Shown: positions 46,507-55,384, counted from the first letter of the stretch. The stretch is DNA of 64,000 bases from Streptomyces sp. NBC_01775 (GCF_035917675.1 NZ_CP109104.1:3720001-3784000), one strand, 5' to 3'. Made by a program: numbers and translations. Notes: generated from the letters alone by a model not told the origin.

Positions 46507-46540
46507 GGTCGCGCAGTTCCCCGCGCCCCTTCGGGGCTCG
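46507..46540 (+). repeat. Dispersed Streptomyces intergenic element, short copy
   Basis: The core GGTCGCGCAGTTCCCCGCGC followed by a cccc-ttc-gggg hairpin is the motif found in many Streptomyces intergenic regions. The hairpin may act as a terminator for the upstream rightward gene. Confidence 0.6.
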
Positions 46541-46576
46541 CCCCCGCGCCGGGCACACATGATCCGCCGGACACGC

Positions 46577-46873
46577 CTAGTCGGTCACCACGTTGAAGGC
46601 CTGGTACACCTTCGGCTCCAGGTCGGGCATTCCGGCTTCCTCCAGGAACGGCGCGAGCTTCTGGCCGAACCGCTGGAACGCCTGCTCCGATTCCCAGACC
46701 TCCACCACGAGCCACCCCGTAGGGGTAGGTCCGGCGATGTGTGAGAGCAGGCCGGGCTCCGGGGCGTCGGAGAGCGACGTGAGCACGCCGTTCCCCCCGC
46801 TCAGCCTGTCGCACACCTGCTCGTACTGAGCCTGCGTGCCACCAGGGACGTCGAACACCGCGATGATCGCCAC
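46577..46873 (-). CDS. Small dimeric alpha/beta-barrel protein (ABM-like)
   Basis: 98 aa from the GTG at 46873 (MAIIAVFDVPGGTQAQYEQV). The pattern strand-helix-strand with AIIAVFDVPG, LLSHIAGPTPTGWLVVEVWE and SEQAFQRFGQKLAPFLEEAG matches the antibiotic-biosynthesis-monooxygenase-like dimeric ferredoxin fold. Such small proteins often have no redox role, so no reaction is assigned. It is divergent from the cupin gene at 47116. Confidence 0.75.
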   Translation of the reverse strand: MAIIAVFDVPGGTQAQYEQVCDRLSGGNGVLTSLSDAPEPGLLSHIAGPTPTGWLVVEVWESEQAFQRFGQKLAPFLEEAGMPDLEPKVYQAFNVVTD

Positions 46874-47115
46874 AGCCTGCTCGCTTTCTGTCCGGGACCG
46901 GAGCCGGGACCGCGACCGGAACCGGACGGAACGGAACCGATCACCCCTCTCCCCCCAGCCGACCAGCACGGCCGGCGTGGCGCGCGCGGAGCGCCGCCAT
47001 GCGGGGGGCGCCATACGGAGGGCGCCGTCCGGACGAGCACGTCGGGGCGATCCGGGAGAAACTGCCATAAGCGCATCTCATGGATGTCTCAGGCGAAACG
47101 GATCGTGGAGGACTC

Positions 47116-47481
47116 ATGACAGCGATCACATCGAACGACACACCCGTCGCGGTCGAAGGCGAGGGGGTGGAACTGCGCCTGGGGGAGATCGGGGGAGACA
47201 TGTCCGTCGCCTTCATCCGACTCCGCGAGGGGATGGACATGACCCCGGCGCTGCGGGGGCTGCCCGGTGACATGTGCCAGGCTCGCCACTGGGGCTACGT
47301 GTTCAAAGGGCGGGTGAAGATCCACACGGAGCACGGGGCGGAGATCTACGAGGCGGGGCAAGCCTTCTACTGGCCGCCCGGCCACGTGCCCGAAGCGCTT
47401 GAGGACTGCGAGTTCATGGACTTCTCGCCGACGGCGGAGTTCGACAAGGTGATCGAGCACATCAGGTCACAGGCCGCCTGA
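47116..47481 (+). CDS. Cupin-domain protein
   Basis: 121 aa; the ATG has GGAGGACTC directly upstream. A single cupin barrel is visible: GDMCQARHWGYVFKGRVKIH contains the first motif and AGQAFYWPPGHVPEALEDCE the second. The His and Glu metal ligands look partly replaced (the HWGYV histidine remains, WPPGHVPE has one), so metal binding is uncertain. No substrate is suggested by neighbours. Confidence 0.85.
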   Translation: MTAITSNDTPVAVEGEGVELRLGEIGGDMSVAFIRLREGMDMTPALRGLPGDMCQARHWGYVFKGRVKIHTEHGAEIYEAGQAFYWPPGHVPEALEDCEFMDFSPTAEFDKVIEHIRSQAA

Positions 47482-47643
47482 CTCCGCCCGCCGCCCGCCG
47501 CCGGCTGCTCTCCGCTCCCCACGGCTGCCGTCCGCCGGCCGCCGCCCGCCGCATTCCGTTGACGGCCGCACTTGCCTTCAGGGGAGGCGGTACAGGAAGA
47601 ATCGCCTCCGCACACCGAACGCGTATGCGGAAGGCGGTACGGC

Positions 47644-48210
47644 ATGGCTCTGACCGGACCTATGGGCGGACACGACGACGGCCCGAGAGCAGCCAGTTCC
47701 TTCCAGGGCCCGGTCGCCGGAGGGCCACTCGGGCTGCGCGCGACCGCCGCGCGCTACGCGCTGCTCCCCTTGCGGCTCTTCCTCGGCATCACCTTCGTCT
47801 ACGCCGGTCTCGACAAACTGACGGACCGGAACTTCCTCACCGGCACGGGCCCCGGCTCCCTGGCCGGGATACTCGAGGGGGCCCACGACACGGCGGCGGC
47901 GGCCTGGATGGTCGAGCTGGCGCAGCACTCCCCGGAGGGCTTCGGTCTGGCCATCGCCATCGGCGAACTGGCGGTCGGGGCGGGGACGCTGCTCGGGCTG
48001 TGGGGGCGGCTGGCGGCGCTCGGCGGCGCGCTGATCTCCTTCAGCCTGTGGATGACGGTCAGTTGGTCGAGCGACCCGTACTACTACGGCAACGACCTGG
48101 CGTACCTCATGGCGTGGCTGCCGCTGGTGATGGCGGGGGCGCCGATGTTCTCGCTGGACGCGCTGCTGGCGGTGCGCAGGCGCCGCCGGGGCCAGCAGAT
48201 CTTCGGCTGA
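47644..48210 (+). CDS. DoxX-family membrane protein
   Basis: 188 aa from an ATG with GGAAGG upstream. The DoxX pattern of four membrane helices is clear: LLPLRLFLGITFVYAGLDKL at the first helix, GFGLAIAIGELAVGAGTLLG, RLAALGGALISFSLWMTVSW and the last helix near YLMAWLPLVMAGAPMFSLDA. The family is thought to work with quinones or thiol redox systems. Convergent with the small PspC-partner gene across the 28-bp repeat. Confidence 0.88.
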   Translation: MALTGPMGGHDDGPRAASSFQGPVAGGPLGLRATAARYALLPLRLFLGITFVYAGLDKLTDRNFLTGTGPGSLAGILEGAHDTAAAAWMVELAQHSPEGFGLAIAIGELAVGAGTLLGLWGRLAALGGALISFSLWMTVSWSSDPYYYGNDLAYLMAWLPLVMAGAPMFSLDALLAVRRRRRGQQIFG

Positions 48211-48251
48211 GCCCAGGGGACCCTGCGGCCCGCGTCCCCCGTACGACGGCC

Positions 48252-48389
48252 ACCATCCGGTCCGTCACGGACGACCGCCACCATCCGGTCCGTCACGGAC
48301 GACCGCCACCATCCGGTCCGTCACGTACGACGGCCACCATCCGGTGCGTCAGTCCGGCCCTCCACCATCCGGTGCGTCGCCGTCCGGCC
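48252..48389. repeat. 28-bp minisatellite, five copies
   Basis: ccaccatccggt(c/g)cgtc begins at 48252, 48280, 48308, 48336 and 48364, exactly 28 bp apart; the remaining 10 bases vary. It fills most of the gap between two convergent genes. The array has no spacer structure of CRISPR type because the whole unit is nearly constant. Confidence 0.93.
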
Positions 48390-48406
48390 CGCCGTCCGGT
48401 CCGCCG

Positions 48407-48622
48407 TCAGCCGCGCTGTTCCCTCCGGTGGGCGCGGCGGCGGGCCGTGAACGTCACCAACGCCGTACAGCCCGCCAGCAGCAGCGCCGCCGGAAGCACG
48501 GCCAGCGGCACCCAGAAGGGGACCTCCCACACGCCCGCCGCGTCCATCAGGTAGACGGCGGCGACCGCCAGCATGGCCAGGCCGAGTAGCAGCCGCGAGG
48601 GCTCGAAGGGGTGCTTGATCAT
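48407..48622 (-). CDS. Small membrane protein coupled to the PspC gene
   Basis: 71 aa. MIKHPFEPSRLLLGLAMLAV starts the first of two hydrophobic segments; the second is PLAVLPAALLLAGCTALVTF, ending in a basic tail RRRAHRREQRG. The ATG overlaps the stop of the PspC gene (ATGA), so it should be made together with it and may be its membrane partner. No family is recognised. Confidence 0.8.
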   Translation of the reverse strand: MIKHPFEPSRLLLGLAMLAVAAVYLMDAAGVWEVPFWVPLAVLPAALLLAGCTALVTFTARRRAHRREQRG

Positions 48623-50250
48623 CGGTTGTCGCCCTCCTCTAGAGGCTCCGGAGGCTCGGGAGGCGCCACCGGTTCCGGCGCCTGTGTGTTGCCGGAGCGA
48701 TCGCCCGCCGGCTGATCCCTGACGATCTCGGCACGTCCGATACCGACGCTCAGCTTCAGCTCGACGGTGCCCTTGGGCGTCGCCCCGTCGAAGGGCCGCA
48801 GCGTCATCCGCCGGTCCTGTCCGAAGCCGCCGGAGGAGTCGAACGTGACGTCGCCGTCGCCGTTCAGACCCCTGGGGAAGCTCGTGTCCCCCAGGTCGAC
48901 GTCCGCGCTGACCTTGACGATCGCGTCGGCCGGGACGACGACCTTGAGCCGTCCGGCGCCGACCCGTACCGCGCTGCGCAGCGTCTGGCCCTTCTTCAGC
49001 CCCGTCTCGCGCAGGTCGAGTTCGCCCGAGCCCGAGCCCAGGCGGTAGTGCGGCTTGACCTCCTTGGCGGAGACGGGCACCCAGCGGCTCTCGCGGACCT
49101 GCCCGGAGATGTCCTCGGGCAGCGCGGCGGCCCCCGCCAGCAGTCCCCCGGTGAGGACGACGCAGATGACGGTGCCCGGACCGACCCGTCCCACGAACGC
49201 GCTGACCGCGAGGCCGAGACCGAAGACGGCCAGGGCGCAGCTCAGTCCGGTGGTGAGAGTGGTGCCCAGGGGCTGGGCGTTCCAGGAGACAGTGGCGGAG
49301 ATTCCGCCGGCGAGGAGGGCGACCAGGAAGACCAGCCCGCCGAGCGAGCCCCCGGCGGAACCGCTGGGTCCGCCGCTCTGCCGGGGCGGGCGCACGCCGC
49401 CCGGAGTGCCCGGTGGCCGCCACGCCCCGGCCCCGGACCCCGCCGCGGCCCCCACACGTCCCCCGGCGCCCCGGGGGACGGCCGCGTACGGCGGGGTGTC
49501 CTCGGGGCCCCACAGATAGCCGGTGACGGCGCCCGCGCCGCCCCACGGCGGCACCGGCGCCCGGCCTTTGGCGGCGCCCGCCTCCTTCGTGAGGGGCTCG
49601 CGCCACCACGAGGGGGACGCCGGGACCGGGGGCGCCTGGGTCTCGGGCGGCGCGTCGGCCACAGCGTGCGCCGTCGTCGGGTCGACCTCCGCGCCCTCGG
49701 CGCCCGCCGCCTCGGCCTGTCTGCGGTGCTGCGACCAGTACGCGGCGCCCGCCACGGCGCCGATCAGCAGGACCGAGTAGGGCACGCTGCGGCTGCCGAG
49801 CGAGGCGAGGAAGAGGCCGCAGCCGACGAGCGCGACGAGGATCGCCGACAGCGCCGGCCCCTCGACTCGCCCCGAGAGCAGCCGCCGCCCCTCGTTCTCC
49901 TTCTCGCCCTCGGCGGGGATGAGCAGCCAGGCGAAGCCGTAGAAGACCAGCCCCAGTCCGCCGACGACCGACAGCACGACCAGCGGCACCCGGAAGATCA
50001 CCGGGTCCAGGTCGAAGTACCGTCCCAGTCCCCCGCACACGCCCCCGGCGACCTTGTGCGAACGGCTCCTGCTGAGCTTGCGCCGCGCGGCGGGTGCCTC
50101 CGCCCCTTCCGGCCCGTCCGCCCCTTCCGGCCCGTCCGCCGCCTCCGTCCCTTCCGACCCCACGTCGCCGGCGTGCGCCCCGGCGTCCGCTGGGGCGGTG
50201 GTGCCCTCCGGACGGCCGCCAGGCGCGTCGCGCTGCTCCTCCTCGGTCAT
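48619..50250 (-). CDS. PspC-domain protein with LiaF-like C-terminus
   Basis: 543 aa. An acidic N-terminus leads to a PspC domain (residues ~58-115: RSHKVAGGVCGGLGRYFDLD, then VPLVVLSVVGGLGLVFYGFA). Further hydrophobic segments follow (SALLVALV-like and LGGLVFLVALLAGGISATVS). The C-terminal ~170 residues (SGSGELDLRETGLKKGQTLR ... VVVPADAIVKVSADVDLGDT) resemble the beta-helical domain of LiaF/DUF2154-type proteins. PspC and LiaF proteins sense envelope stress. It is divergent from the PspC histidine kinase, its probable partner. Confidence 0.85.
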   Translation of the reverse strand: MTEEEQRDAPGGRPEGTTAPADAGAHAGDVGSEGTEAADGPEGADGPEGAEAPAARRKLSRSRSHKVAGGVCGGLGRYFDLDPVIFRVPLVVLSVVGGLGLVFYGFAWLLIPAEGEKENEGRRLLSGRVEGPALSAILVALVGCGLFLASLGSRSVPYSVLLIGAVAGAAYWSQHRRQAEAAGAEGAEVDPTTAHAVADAPPETQAPPVPASPSWWREPLTKEAGAAKGRAPVPPWGGAGAVTGYLWGPEDTPPYAAVPRGAGGRVGAAAGSGAGAWRPPGTPGGVRPPRQSGGPSGSAGGSLGGLVFLVALLAGGISATVSWNAQPLGTTLTTGLSCALAVFGLGLAVSAFVGRVGPGTVICVVLTGGLLAGAAALPEDISGQVRESRWVPVSAKEVKPHYRLGSGSGELDLRETGLKKGQTLRSAVRVGAGRLKVVVPADAIVKVSADVDLGDTSFPRGLNGDGDVTFDSSGGFGQDRRMTLRPFDGATPKGTVELKLSVGIGRAEIVRDQPAGDRSGNTQAPEPVAPPEPPEPLEEGDNR

Positions 50251-50348
50251 ACGCCTATGTTCGCGCCCCGGGCACGCGGGAGCATCGGGGCCTACCCGGA
50301 ACGATCCCTGAGATCGCCGGGGCGGTCCCCGGCGGGCCTCGGGGACGG

Positions 50349-50367
50349 ATCAGGGCTCAACCCTGAT
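50349..50367. promoter_or_regulatory. Inverted repeat between divergent PspC genes
   Basis: ATCAGGG (50349-50355) and CCCTGAT (50361-50367) form a perfect repeat with a 5-bp spacer, 34 bp before the kinase start and about 100 bp before the other PspC gene. It is a good candidate for the response regulator encoded next door. Confidence 0.55.
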
Positions 50368-50400
50368 GTCGGGCGGGGCAGGGCATGTGACGATCGGAGC

Positions 50401-51753
50401 ATGACAGCGCCCGCTCCCTCGACCGCGCGTGCGACCTCGACCCCGCGTGCGACCTCGGCGCCGGCCACGGAGCCGTCCACCGAGGAGCCGCCCCCGCGCA
50501 AGCTGTACCGCAGCGCGGAGGGCCGGATGCTGGGCGGTGTGGCGCGCGGTCTGGCCGGGCATCTGGGGCTGCCGGTCTCCTGGGTGCGCATCGTCTTCAT
50601 CGCGCTCACGGTCGCCAACGGGCTGGGGGTGCTGCTGTACGCGGCCTTCTGGTGCGTCGTCCCCCTGGGCACGGGCGGGGTCGGCAACGGGCACGGGCAC
50701 CGGCTCGCGAGCGGCCTGACCGAGGCCGTCACGAGCCCGGACGGGCGCCGCAAGCGGATCCGCAAGCCCGACAAGGGCCAGCTGTTCGCCCTCCTCGCGC
50801 TGATCGCGGCGACGGTGATCATGGCGGAGAACCTCCAGTTCGGCCGCGCCAACACCTACTTGTGGCCGGTGGTGCTGATCGGCATCGGCGTCGCGCTGGT
50901 GTGGCGCCAGGCCGACAACTCCCGCCGCGCCCACTGGGCGGAGGTCAGCCGCCGCACCCGGCTGCTGCCGATCGCCCGCAGCGCCGCGGGCGTCGTGCTG
51001 GTCGCCGCAGGCGTCACCGGAATCGTCGTCGTCCAGGGCTCGGTCAGCCACCTCGGTGCCGTCCTCCAGGCGGCTCTCGCGGTCCTGGTCGGCATCGCGC
51101 TGATGGCGGGCCCGTATCTCGTACGGATGATGCAGGACCTCTCCGAAGAACGGACGATGCGCATCCGGGCTCAGGAGCGGGCCGAAGTCGCCGCGCACGT
51201 CCACGACTCGGTCCTGCACACGCTCACCCTGATCCAGCGCAACGCGGAGCAGCCCCGCGAGGTCGCCCGCCTCGCCCGCGCCCAGGAGCGCGAGCTGCGC
51301 GCCTGGCTCTACAAGCCGGACGGCAAGGGCACGGCGGCCGAGGAGGAGGAAGGGCCGAAGACGCTGGCGGAGGGCGTACGCGCGACGGCGGCAGAGGTCG
51401 AGGACTACCACGGCGTCCCCGTCGAGGTGGTGTGCGTCGGCGACTGCCCGCTCGACGACGGGCTCGGCGCCCAGCTTCAATCCGCGCGCGAGGCGATGGT
51501 CAACGCCGCCAAGTACGGTGGCGAGGGCGGCGCCGTGCAGGTCTTCGCCGAGGTGGAGGGGCGTACGGTCTTCATCTCCGTACGGGACCGTGGACCCGGC
51601 TTCGATCCGGATGCCGTTCCGGAGGACAGGATGGGCGTGCGCGAGTCCATCATCGGCCGGATGCGGCGCAACGGCGGCACGGCCCGGCTGCGCACCGCAC
51701 CGGGTGAGGGCACAGAGGTCGAGCTGGAGATGGAGAGGGCGGCGGAGTCGTGA
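50401..51753 (+). CDS. PspC-domain sensor histidine kinase
   Basis: 450 aa. An N-terminal PspC domain (KLYRSAEGRMLGGVARGLAG, then LPVSWVRIVFIALTVANGLG) is followed by four or more membrane segments, a HisKA_3-type dimerisation helix with the probable phospho-histidine in EVAAHVHDSVLHTLTLIQ, and an ATPase domain (REAMVNAAKYGGEGGAVQ, ISVRDRGPGFDPDAV). The fusion of PspC to a NarL-type kinase is a known actinobacterial arrangement. Its GTG-started regulator overlaps its stop, so the pair is cotranslated. Likely signal: membrane or wall stress (inference). Confidence 0.93.
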   Translation: MTAPAPSTARATSTPRATSAPATEPSTEEPPPRKLYRSAEGRMLGGVARGLAGHLGLPVSWVRIVFIALTVANGLGVLLYAAFWCVVPLGTGGVGNGHGHRLASGLTEAVTSPDGRRKRIRKPDKGQLFALLALIAATVIMAENLQFGRANTYLWPVVLIGIGVALVWRQADNSRRAHWAEVSRRTRLLPIARSAAGVVLVAAGVTGIVVVQGSVSHLGAVLQAALAVLVGIALMAGPYLVRMMQDLSEERTMRIRAQERAEVAAHVHDSVLHTLTLIQRNAEQPREVARLARAQERELRAWLYKPDGKGTAAEEEEGPKTLAEGVRATAAEVEDYHGVPVEVVCVGDCPLDDGLGAQLQSAREAMVNAAKYGGEGGAVQVFAEVEGRTVFISVRDRGPGFDPDAVPEDRMGVRESIIGRMRRNGGTARLRTAPGEGTEVELEMERAAES

Positions 51754-52538
51754 GCGAGGCAACAGGCGAGCAGGCAGGCGGCGGGGGCGGCACGGCGGGC
51801 GCGGCCGGTGGCGCGGCGGGTGCCGGTGTCGGCGCCGGTGTCGGACCCGGTGGCGGTGGCGGGACCGGTGGCGAGGGCCGCCAGGTGCGGGTCGTACTGG
51901 TGGACGACCACAGGATGTTCCGCGCCGGCGTCCAGGCGGAGATCGGCCGCACCGACGAGACGGGCGTCGAGGTCGTCGGCGAGGCGGGCGACGTCGACCA
52001 GGCGATGACGGTCATCCAGGCGACGCGCCCCGAGGTCGTCCTGCTCGACGTCCATCTCCCGGGCGGCGGCGGCGTGGAGGTGCTGCGCCGCAGCGCCCCG
52101 ATGATGGCCGACGCGGAGCGGCCGGTGCGCTTCCTCGCCCTGTCGGTCTCCGACGCCGCCGAGGACGTCATCGGCGTCATCCGGGGCGGCGCGCGCGGCT
52201 ACGTCACCAAGACGATCACCGGCACCGACCTGGTCGGCGCGATCTTCCGCGTCTCGGACGGCGACGCGGTCTTCTCCCCCCGCCTGGCGGGCTTCGTCCT
52301 GGACGCCTTCGCCTCCACCGACGCCCCGCCGGTCGACGAGGACCTCGACCGCCTGACCCAGCGCGAACGCGAGGTCCTGCGCCTGATCGCGCGCGGCTAC
52401 GCGTACAAGGAAGTGGCCAAGCAGCTGTTCATCTCCGTCAAGACGGTCGAGTCCCACGTCTCGGCGGTGCTGCGCAAGCTCCAGCTCTCCAACCGCCACG
52501 AGCTGACGCGCTGGGCGACGGCGCGGCGGCTGGTGTAG
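51750..52538 (+). CDS. NarL/LuxR-type response regulator
   Basis: 262 aa; the GTG overlaps the kinase stop by 4 bp. Residues 1-45 are a Gly/Ala tail, then a receiver domain with the acidic pair in VRVVLVDDHRMFRAGVQAEI and the phosphoacceptor in VVLLDVHLPGGGGVEVL. The C-terminal LuxR helix-turn-helix is LTQREREVLRLIARGYAYKE with KTVESHVSAVLRKLQLSNR. It is the partner of the PspC kinase and may bind the inverted repeat at 50349-50367. Confidence 0.95.
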   Translation: MSEATGEQAGGGGGTAGAAGGAAGAGVGAGVGPGGGGGTGGEGRQVRVVLVDDHRMFRAGVQAEIGRTDETGVEVVGEAGDVDQAMTVIQATRPEVVLLDVHLPGGGGVEVLRRSAPMMADAERPVRFLALSVSDAAEDVIGVIRGGARGYVTKTITGTDLVGAIFRVSDGDAVFSPRLAGFVLDAFASTDAPPVDEDLDRLTQREREVLRLIARGYAYKEVAKQLFISVKTVESHVSAVLRKLQLSNRHELTRWATARRLV

Positions 52539-52674
52539 CGGCTTCGCCCTCCAGGGGGCCATCGCGGGGCCGCTGGACGGGGACCGCGTCGGCTTCGCGA
52601 GGCCGGCCGATACGCGAGCCGATACGTGAGCTGGTACGCGAATGTGGCGTCACCGCGCTGGCCGGTGACGCTAT

Positions 52675-52929
52675 TTATCGGGGGTCCTGGTGGTGGGACC
52701 GGAGGTGTTCCCTTTCGTCGTCCGAGAGCCGTATCGCGCCGGCGGCGACGTTCTCGACGAGATGCTCCGGATCGCTCGTTCCTGGGATCGCCAGCACGTG
52801 CGGCCCCTGTTGCAGGGACCATGCAAGGCGAACCTGCGCGGCGGACGCCCCATGCGCGCGTGCGACGGCGAGGACCGCGTCGCTGTCGACGGTGCTCGCG
52901 CCCGCCTCTCCGGCGTAGCGCCACGCCAT
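52675..52929 (-). pseudogene. Aldo/keto reductase, C-terminal remnant
   Basis: A frame ending at 52675 reads AVLAVARAHGASAAQVRLAW, then SLQQGPHVLAIPGTSDPEHL and VENVAAGAIRLSDDEREHL, the last ~80 residues of an aldo/keto reductase. The catalytic Tyr/Lys/Asp part (about 220 residues) is missing, so it is a dead remnant. An ATG at 52929 could start translation but has no adequate ribosome site. Confidence 0.8.
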
Positions 52930-53071
52930 GGGGCGCTCGTCGCCGTTCTTTCCGTTGGGCATCGCGGCCCACCTCCTGGGACCCCGCGCACTGGGACACC
53001 CGGGGCACAACCACCGTCCGTACCCACGCCGTTACTCCGAACCGTACGCGCTGGCCAGCAGGCTTTTCGCC

Positions 53072-53290
53072 ATGAACAGCGAGATTCCACCGGTTGGCGC
53101 GTACGCCGTAGACGTTCGGACGGGGCGGGTCGGCCAGGTGATGGATGGGGACGGTCCATACGTCCAGCAGAGGCCACCGAGGGGCGGGTGCGGGTGGGAC
53201 GTTCCGCCGGAGGCGATCCGGGCTGCTCGCGTCAGCGAGGAACTGAGCGCGCGCGTCACCGACCTCAACTGGCAGAGCAGGCTGCCGTGA
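53072..53290 (+). CDS. Small Streptomyces-type protein, 72 aa
   Basis: MNSEIPPVGAYAVDVRTGRV continues as GQVMDGDGPYVQQRPPRGGCGWDVPPEAIR and ends in LNWQSRLP. This matches a family of short proteins that is widespread in Streptomyces, often near XRE/DUF397 regulators. No function is known. The start is weak in ribosome-site terms but the composition fits the family. Confidence 0.7.
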   Translation: MNSEIPPVGAYAVDVRTGRVGQVMDGDGPYVQQRPPRGGCGWDVPPEAIRAARVSEELSARVTDLNWQSRLP

Positions 53291-53511
53291 GCGGCAACCG
53301 GCCCCGCGGCCTTCCGCGCCGACTGCCCGACCGCCCCTGACCCGTTCACGGGTTTCCCACGGCCCAACTCCCCTCCCCCACAGGCACTTTCAGCCAACAT
53401 GACCCCAGCGACACACGTGTCTTCCGGGGTTCGGGTGGTCGCCATATGCTCCTGCGACTGCACGGCTTACCGCCGGTAGGCCAACAGCCGGAGGCGAGGG
53501 GGACGCACACG

Positions 53512-55311
53512 ATGCGTACCGAAGCGACGCATGCGACGTCGACCAGACGCACCTTCGTGGCGGGGGCCGGGGCGGGGATGGCCGGGGCCGCGCTCGCCGT
53601 GGGCACCGGTACCTCCGCGAGCGCCGCCGCCCGCCAGGGCGACAAGGCGGAGGCCAAACCCTCCGTCGCGGTGCTGGGCGGCGGCGTCGCGGGGCTCACG
53701 GCCGCGCACGAGCTGGCCGAACGCGGCTTCGACGTCACCGTCTACGAGCGGCGCGCGCTGGGCGGCAAGGCCCGCAGCATGGACGTGCCCGACAGCGCGA
53801 AGGGGGGCCGCAAGCCGCTGCCCGGCGAGCACGGCTTCCGCTTCATCCCGGGCATCTACCACAACCTGCCGGACACGATGCGGCGCATCCCCTTCCCCGG
53901 GAACGAGAAGGGGGTGTTCGGGAATCTGGTCTTCCCGCGGGAGATGTCGTTCGCGCGCACCGGCAGGGAGGACCTGCGCTTCCCGATCCCCTGGGCGGGC
54001 AACGAGCCGCCCGAGCTGACCTTGGACGACATCTCCCGGATGCTCCGGGCGCTCCTCGACACCGCGCTGCGGCTGCCCGCACACGAGGCGGCGTACTTCG
54101 TCAACCGGGCGCTGGTCTTCCTCACGAGCTGCGACGAGCGGCGGAACGAGAAGTGGGAGTCCACGCCCTGGTGGGAGTTCGTGCGTGCGGCACAGATGTC
54201 GGAGGACTATCAGCGGATCCTCGCGATCGGCATCACCCGCAACATCGTCGCCACCAAGGCCGAGGAGGCCAGCACCCGCACGGTGGGCTCGGTCGGTGAG
54301 GCGTTCGTCTTCAACGCGCTCGGGCAGGGCGCCGACGGACCGCCCGACCGGATACTCAACGCTCCCACCAACGAGGCGTGGATCGACCCCTGGGTGAAGC
54401 ATCTGACCTCGCTCGGCGTGACGTTCAAGGTCGGCTGGAGCGTGCTGGGCGTCCCGTACGCGGACGGGAAGGTGCCGTCCGTCTCTGTCGAGGACCCGGA
54501 CGGCAAGCGGCACGACGTCACCGCCGACCACTACGTGTGCGCGCTGCCGGTGGAGCGGGCGCGGCGGCTGTGGAGCGAGGAGCTGCGCGCCGCCGACCCG
54601 CGGCTGGCGCGCTGCGACGAGCTGCGCACGGACTGGATGACGGGCATCCAGTTCTATCTGACCGAGCGCACGCCCATCCTGGACGGCCACCTCAACTGCA
54701 TCGACTCCCCCTGGTCGCTGACCGGCATCGCACAGGCCACGCACTGGCCGGACCGCGACTTCCCCGCCGACTACGGCGACGGCGTGGCGGCGGACTGTCT
54801 GTCCGTGGACATCTCCGAGTGGGACAAGCCCGGCATCCTGTACGGCAAAACGGCCAAGCAGTGCACGCGCGAAGAGGTCGCCAAGGAGGTGTGGGCCCAG
54901 CTGAAGGCCGCCCTCAACGACACCGGGAAGACCGTCCTCAAGGGCAGCGCGCTGCACTCGTGGTTCCTGGACCCGGGCGTGGACGGCATCGGCGGCCCGC
55001 ACCCCACCAACGAGGACGAACTTCTCATTCATCCGGTGGGCACCTTTCACAACCGTCCGGATGCCGCCACTCGCGTCCCCAACTTCTTCCTCGCCGGGGA
55101 CTACGTCTCCGTCGACATCGACCTGGCGACCATGGAGGGTGCCAACGCCTCGGCACGGCAGGCCGTCAACGCCCTTCTGGAGCGGACCGGTTCGGATGCC
55201 GAGCGCTGCACGGTGACGCCGATGTTCCGCGCCCCCGCCATCGAGGCCCTGAAGCGCCACGACCGCACCCGCTACCGGCTGGGCCTGCCGAACGCCTTTG
55301 ACCTGGGGTGA
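53512..55311 (+). CDS. Tat-exported FAD-dependent amine oxidase/phytoene-desaturase-like oxidoreductase
   Basis: 599 aa. I take the ATG at 53512: MRTEATHATSTRRTFVAGAG has the twin-arginine signal and a purine-rich run upstream. The dinucleotide motif VAVLGGGVAGLTAAHELAER with YERRALGGKARSMDVP marks an FAD enzyme of the NAD(P)-binding Rossmann-like/amino-oxidase type; the C-terminal FLAGDYVSVDIDLATMEGAN is the second FAD contact. The overall pattern resembles hydroxysqualene dehydroxylase (HpnE) and 15-cis-phytoene desaturases, so a terpenoid or carotenoid substrate is likely but unproven. No terpenoid genes are adjacent. Confidence 0.88.
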   Translation: MRTEATHATSTRRTFVAGAGAGMAGAALAVGTGTSASAAARQGDKAEAKPSVAVLGGGVAGLTAAHELAERGFDVTVYERRALGGKARSMDVPDSAKGGRKPLPGEHGFRFIPGIYHNLPDTMRRIPFPGNEKGVFGNLVFPREMSFARTGREDLRFPIPWAGNEPPELTLDDISRMLRALLDTALRLPAHEAAYFVNRALVFLTSCDERRNEKWESTPWWEFVRAAQMSEDYQRILAIGITRNIVATKAEEASTRTVGSVGEAFVFNALGQGADGPPDRILNAPTNEAWIDPWVKHLTSLGVTFKVGWSVLGVPYADGKVPSVSVEDPDGKRHDVTADHYVCALPVERARRLWSEELRAADPRLARCDELRTDWMTGIQFYLTERTPILDGHLNCIDSPWSLTGIAQATHWPDRDFPADYGDGVAADCLSVDISEWDKPGILYGKTAKQCTREEVAKEVWAQLKAALNDTGKTVLKGSALHSWFLDPGVDGIGGPHPTNEDELLIHPVGTFHNRPDAATRVPNFFLAGDYVSVDIDLATMEGANASARQAVNALLERTGSDAERCTVTPMFRAPAIEALKRHDRTRYRLGLPNAFDLG

Positions 55312-55384
55312 AACGGGGGCCGGCGTCAGCGCCAACTGGCAGTCTGTACCCGCACGTTCGTTCCCGTCACAAGGAGGAGTACTC

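Noticed and set aside
48252..48389. Possible CRISPR array (five units, 28-bp period)
   Set aside because: The period is nearly the whole unit, there are no unique spacers of 30 bp or more, and no cas genes are present; it is a minisatellite.
52675..52929. Intact small aldo/keto reductase
   Set aside because: Only the C-terminal part is present; the catalytic tetrad region is missing.
53072..53290. Toxin or antitoxin gene
   Set aside because: The 72-residue protein matches a common Streptomyces small-protein family and has no toxin motif or partner.
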